Below are positions 60,682 to 64,000 of a DNA stretch of 64,000 nt, piece by piece. The DNA is from Paranoxybacillus sp035645275 (GTDB lineage Bacteria > Bacillota > Bacilli > Bacillales > Anoxybacillaceae). Position 1 is the first letter of the stretch. Each line of letters begins with the position of its first letter. The stretch covers positions 124,001-188,000 of the forward strand of contig DASQMX010000026.1 in NCBI GenBank assembly GCA_035645275.1, in the 5' to 3' direction. The notes beneath the pieces are model-generated. The model was not told the origin of the DNA, made no database searches, and saw only the letters and a list, made by a program, of their open reading frames with translations. The position numbers and the translations under genes were made by a program.

Positions 60682-61650
60682 TCAGTAATCCCTCCCCTTT
60701 CCCGAGTCAGTGATTTCCACTAATTCTTCTGGATACGGTTCAAAGTAGCACTGGTTGAGCAAGTATTCATTTTCATAACGCACTGCCCACGATTTTAACA
60801 CGCTCGTGACACTGCTTAGCGGCAGTTTTTGATGGCGGTATTTTTCAAGGATCTCTTTAAAATAGTCTTTTTCCTTTGGAGACAATTCGTTTTTAAAATA
60901 GCCCATGAGATGTTGACAGACATTGATATTTGAGCCTCTTCTTGCTGTTCTAGTAAAAAGCTGCTGCAATACCGCTTCGTAAGCTGAGAACACTTCCTCC
61001 ATTGAAAGGCGTTCACGGTTAGTAACGATGTTCCCTAACTCTTTCAACTTTTGTTGATGATAGGCCATAAATAAATATTTATGTTGCGTATGAAACTCAA
61101 CAAGTTTTTGCATGGATGGCTCTTTTTTCATTTCACGAAACAAAGAAAGCGTAAACAGCTTCGTTAAAAAATGTTCGCGAATCCGGAAATTCGTGAGCCT
61201 TCCTTCCTCTTCAATGGCGGCATTCGGGAATCGGGATACCACTTCTTGAGCAAACAAACCGCTTCCTTTTTCAATAACAGGCGCTTTTTCCCTTCCGGCA
61301 TAGATTTTCACATCTTTAATGCCGCAGGACGGTGAACGGCTTTTTAAAATAAAACCATCTACACCATCTAACGATTGTAAGAAGTAAGCTGAAAATTTTT
61401 TCATGTCCTCGGTTACATCTTTTCCGGTTGATGGCTGTACGAGCCTCCTATCTTCCCCTTCAGCAACCATTCGCAATGTTTCTCGTGGCGTTCCTAAGCC
61501 GATTTCTACTTCCGGACAAACGGGGATATAACGAACAAACTCTGCTAATTTAGCTGTAAGCGGATCGTTAATCATATCACCGTTATAGCGGCATTCGGCA
61601 AAGCCAAGACATTTGCTGACAACAACAACTGGTGTAGCAAAACGAACCAT
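60682..61650 (-). CDS. DUF523 and DUF1722 protein (YbgA-like)
   Basis: 322 residues. The N-terminal DUF523 (to about 150) has SKCLGFAECRYNGD, YIPVCPEVEIGLGTPRE and ILKSRSPSCGIKDVKIY, with conserved Cys. The C-terminal DUF1722 (about 190-310) has LVEFHTQHKYLFMAYHQQKLKELGN. Recent work links such proteins to tRNA or nucleoside metabolism, but I treat function as unknown. GAGGG five bases before ATG 61650 sets the start. Confidence 0.9.
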   Translation of the reverse strand: MVRFATPVVVVSKCLGFAECRYNGDMINDPLTAKLAEFVRYIPVCPEVEIGLGTPRETLRMVAEGEDRRLVQPSTGKDVTEDMKKFSAYFLQSLDGVDGFILKSRSPSCGIKDVKIYAGREKAPVIEKGSGLFAQEVVSRFPNAAIEEEGRLTNFRIREHFLTKLFTLSLFREMKKEPSMQKLVEFHTQHKYLFMAYHQQKLKELGNIVTNRERLSMEEVFSAYEAVLQQLFTRTARRGSNINVCQHLMGYFKNELSPKEKDYFKEILEKYRHQKLPLSSVTSVLKSWAVRYENEYLLNQCYFEPYPEELVEITDSGKGRDY

Positions 61651-61737
61651 GTTTTCCCTCATTTCTTTAGCATCTAATTATTATATGTATCATTTGAAAT
61701 GTATTACTATTAAAAATTCATGTTAGAATGTCCTGAA

Positions 61738-61764
61738 TAAAAAAACACAGCAAAGCGCTGTGTT
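61738..61764 (-). terminator. Terminator of the PNPOx-like gene
   Basis: Minus strand AACACAGC / GCTGTGTT with a five-base loop, then TTTTTTTA. Confidence 0.82.
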
Positions 61765-61792
61765 AATCCATCCATGATTATCTTTCCCCATT

Positions 61793-62347
61793 TTAAAACT
61801 TTCCTGCATCATCTTTAATTGTTCTTCCCTCATAAAATTTTCTTTGTTCGTTCAATGGCTTTTCTTTAGCGGTAATCGTGTCTGGGATGATTTTTATCAC
61901 AACGGTGCGGCTTCCCATCGAAGACCGGTATGACTCTACATGGTGTTTCGAAAGCGGAGATGAAAAATAACCAGGAACATATTTATCAAGCAGATGTTGC
62001 ATCGCCGCAGTCGCTTCGTCTATGTCCGAAACGATAGTTGCCTTTCCGAATAACATCACGCTCATATAACCTGTATCTGTCTTTGCCGGCACTGGATGTA
62101 CCATCGTGCCAAAATTTTCGCTCACCGTAAAACAAACGCGCGGATTATATTTGATTATTTCCATTTTCCGCCCTTCTTCAGCTCCGTGAACGTAAATCGC
62201 ATCGTTCCACCAGACAAAATTGATCGGAACGACATAAGGTTCGTTGTCGTCTGCCAGCCCTAAATACCCGGTTAATGCCGATGACAAAAATGAAGAAATT
62301 TTCGCTTCGTCTTTACATTCTAATATTGGTCTTCTCATCGAATACAT
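61793..62347 (-). CDS. Pyridoxamine 5'-phosphate oxidase-like flavoprotein
   Basis: 184 residues with the split-barrel fold: YLGLADDNEPYVVPINFVWWNDAIYVHG, KMEIIKYNPRVCFTVSE, YMSVMLFGKATIV. This branch resembles NimA/PNPOx-like FMN or heme-binding proteins rather than true PdxH. GGAGG seven bases before the ATG. It is divergent from a MocR regulator and so probably its target, perhaps tied to vitamin B6 status. Confidence 0.88.
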   Translation of the reverse strand: MYSMRRPILECKDEAKISSFLSSALTGYLGLADDNEPYVVPINFVWWNDAIYVHGAEEGRKMEIIKYNPRVCFTVSENFGTMVHPVPAKTDTGYMSVMLFGKATIVSDIDEATAAMQHLLDKYVPGYFSSPLSKHHVESYRSSMGSRTVVIKIIPDTITAKEKPLNEQRKFYEGRTIKDDAGKF

Positions 62348-62393
62348 CTTTTTTCCTCCTTGTGCCCTTTGTTATAATCATTGTAAAAAGATA

Positions 62394-62424
62394 TTGACCT
62401 CATTTATAGTGACAGTTTTATAAA
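62394..62424 (+). promoter_or_regulatory. Promoter/regulator region of the MocR gene
   Basis: TTGACC (62394-62399) and TATAAA (62419-62424) with a 19-base spacer form a plausible promoter. TGAC occurs twice (62395 and 62410) as a direct repeat, the kind of site MocR proteins bind. It lies between two divergent genes. Confidence 0.4.
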
Positions 62425-62450
62425 AATTTTTAGGGTCAGAGGAGATTGTT

Positions 62451-63857
62451 ATGATCGAGTTAACCCCTGATTTAGATGCGAACAAGCCTGTGCCACTTTA
62501 TATGCAGCTCTACGAATATATAAAAAATAAAATTTTACAAGGTCATATACAAAAAGATGCTGCCTTGCCTTCCATTCGAGTGCTTTCAAAACATTTAGGG
62601 ATAAGCCGAAATACAGTAGAAACCGCGTATGGACAGCTCATTGCTGAAGGATATGTCGAAAGTAAACCGCGAGTCGGCTTCATTGTGAAAGAATTAGATG
62701 AGGAGCTTCAACCTAAATGGGTGCCGCCTAAAATCATTCATACTTCCATCGAACAAAATATTGAAAAGCCACCATACGATTTTCGCTATGGCAATATCGA
62801 CACATCCCATTTTCCAATGAAAGTTTGGCGAAAATGTATGAATGAGGCATTGGATGGGGAACTGGAACAAATCTTATGGTATGGGGAACGCAAAGGAGAC
62901 ACCGGGCTGCGGAAACAAATCGCAGACTATTTATTTCAAGCACGCGGCATTCATTGTTCACATGAACAAATCATCATCGGCTCAGGCATACACCAAATAA
63001 CAGGACTTCTTTGTCAGCTTTTTTCTCAGAAAACCGACACAGTCGCGATGGAAAACCCTTCATACGACGGGATACGTACTGTATTTGCCAACCATCATTA
63101 TCGGATTCTCCCGATTTCCCTTGAGGAAGACGGGTTGAGTTTAGAGGAATTGGAAAAAAGTGATGCAAACATTGTCTATGTTACCCCCTCGCATCAACTT
63201 CCGCTAGGGATGGTTTTGCCAATTGGAAAGCGACAAAAATTATTGAAATGGGCGGAAAAAACTAATGCATTTATTATTGAAGATGACTATGACAGCGAGT
63301 TTCGCTATGAAAGCAAACCCATTCCAGCGTTAAAAGCACTTGATACTGAAGATCGGGTCATCTATCTAGGAACGTTTTCAAAAGTGTTAACTCCTGCGAT
63401 TCGCGTAAGCTATATGGTGCTTCCACATTGCCTACTGGAAGTATTTCAGAAAAAGTTTTATAACTACAATCAGCCTGTCTCTACGATTATTCAAAAAACA
63501 CTATACCTTTTTATGAAATACGGTTATTTCGAACGGCACATTCGAAAAATGCGCCATATATATGCGAAAAAACAGCAAACGCTCATCACCGCTATCCGAG
63601 AACATTTTGGGAACAACGCAACGATTATCGGCGAAAAAGCAGGATTGCATCTACTTGTGCATTTGAAAAACCATAACAATGTAGACGAATTGGTCATCAA
63701 AGCAGAGGAAGCCGGTATAAAAGTGTATTCAGCGGCGAAATATTGGTTTGGCGAAAGCGGAAAGCCTCCCGCCTACGTAGTATTAGGTTTTGGTGGAATG
63801 AACGAAAATGACATCCGCGATGGCGTTCGACTGTTAAAAAAAGTTTGGTTTTCATAG
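62451..63857 (+). CDS. MocR/PdxR-family regulator (GntR HTH plus aminotransferase domain)
   Basis: 468 residues. GntR winged helix (about 10-80): LYMQLYEYIKNKILQG, LPSIRVLSKHLGISRNTVETAYGQLIAEGYVESK. The fold-type I aminotransferase domain (about 110-465) has the PLP lysine in LGTFSKVLTPAIRV and ENPSYDGIR. Such proteins sense PLP or a related amine and control adjacent genes, here likely the divergent PNPOx-like gene and itself. GAGGAGATT precedes the ATG. Confidence 0.94.
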   Translation: MIELTPDLDANKPVPLYMQLYEYIKNKILQGHIQKDAALPSIRVLSKHLGISRNTVETAYGQLIAEGYVESKPRVGFIVKELDEELQPKWVPPKIIHTSIEQNIEKPPYDFRYGNIDTSHFPMKVWRKCMNEALDGELEQILWYGERKGDTGLRKQIADYLFQARGIHCSHEQIIIGSGIHQITGLLCQLFSQKTDTVAMENPSYDGIRTVFANHHYRILPISLEEDGLSLEELEKSDANIVYVTPSHQLPLGMVLPIGKRQKLLKWAEKTNAFIIEDDYDSEFRYESKPIPALKALDTEDRVIYLGTFSKVLTPAIRVSYMVLPHCLLEVFQKKFYNYNQPVSTIIQKTLYLFMKYGYFERHIRKMRHIYAKKQQTLITAIREHFGNNATIIGEKAGLHLLVHLKNHNNVDELVIKAEEAGIKVYSAAKYWFGESGKPPAYVVLGFGGMNENDIRDGVRLLKKVWFS

Positions 63858-63878
63858 ACAAAAGTTTTAAAAATATAA

Positions 63879-63921
63879 ATCCCGTACCATTCGGCAAAAT
63901 GATACGGGACTAATTTTTTTT
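63879..63921. terminator. Bidirectional terminator
   Basis: TCCCGTA-CCATT / AATG-ATACGGGA followed by eight T; it lies between the convergent MocR gene and the last partial gene. Confidence 0.85.
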
Positions 63922-64000
63922 ATAAAGTGGAAAAAGCGTTGCCGGAATCGCTTCAATGACATCTGTCGCCAGCACGTCCAATGGTGAATGTCCTTTTTTG
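63910..64000 (-). CDS. C-terminal end of an unidentified protein (partial)
   Basis: The last 29 codons (KKGHSPLDVLATDVIEAIPATLFPLYKKN-stop) run off the right edge. Codon use and the adjacent terminator support a real gene. I cannot identify it from so little. Confidence 0.6.
   Translation of the reverse strand, partial: KKGHSPLDVLATDVIEAIPATLFPLYKKN

Noticed and set aside
1..64000. CRISPR arrays, tRNA and rRNA genes, replication origin
   Set aside because: No regularly spaced short repeats, no cloverleaf or rRNA signature and no DnaA-box cluster were seen; the R1-R8 elements are dispersed and not an array.

Overview
The window looks like chromosome from a spore-forming, probably thermophilic Bacillaceae of the Geobacillus/Parageobacillus/Anoxybacillus group. 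The clues are moderate GC, spore proteins (H-type SASP, coat-F-like pair), Bacillus-type gene order (xpt-pbuX; bcsA-ypbQ-ypbR-ypbS; ypwA-ypvA), a b(o/a)3-type cytochrome oxidase known from Geobacillus, and strong AGGAGG-type ribosome sites. There are no rRNA or tRNA genes, no CRISPR array and no intact insertion sequence.

Layout. 0-8 kb: a cut-off TlpA/ResA-like thioredoxin with a membrane partner, a SASP-like small protein, then a minus-strand operon for a type III polyketide synthase, its lipid-type methyltransferase, a double-headed dynamin, two small proteins and a rhodanese. 8-17.3 kb: an orphan CheX, xpt-pbuX under a guanine riboswitch, a three-subunit ba3 oxidase, an M32 carboxypeptidase and a DinG-type helicase. 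17.5-29.2 kb: a signalling block with a PP2C/SpoIIE phosphatase, a FapA (DUF342) protein, a STAS protein and a LytTR regulator. Upstream of these lie a c-di-GMP-I riboswitch that appears to control only a 26-residue peptide, a hybrid histidine kinase, a second two-component system and a propeller lipoprotein. 29.4-38.5 kb: nuclease, peptide transporter, coat proteins, subtilase, lysine riboswitch with LysP, TatA, SspH and an acyltransferase. 38.6-41.8 kb: a GtrA/GT2/membrane-glycosyltransferase cassette. 42-49.6 kb: a glycolate/glyoxylate block (IclR regulator, malate synthase G, GlcD-GlcF-GlcE). 50-56 kb: small accessory enzymes with signs of decay (IS630 remnant, frameshifted NUDIX gene, a gene without an ordinary start). 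56-64 kb: a molybdenum oxidoreductase with divergent FdhD, a LysE exporter, a DUF523/DUF1722 protein, and a MocR regulator divergent from a PNPOx-like gene.

The most striking non-coding feature is a family of about eight dispersed palindromic elements (roughly 40-130 bp). Each sits in an intergenic 3' end, and their outer arms look like ordinary intrinsic terminators while the inside is a second, conserved palindrome flanked by GTCTGACCTCAC and GTGGGGTCTGAC. Two copies 24 kb apart are almost identical, and one supplies the stop codon of the neighbouring helicase gene. The second highlight is the c-di-GMP riboswitch/micro-ORF/terminator unit beside the phosphatase-FapA-STAS-LytTR cluster.

All assignments come from reading the sequence and remembered family motifs. 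No database search was run.
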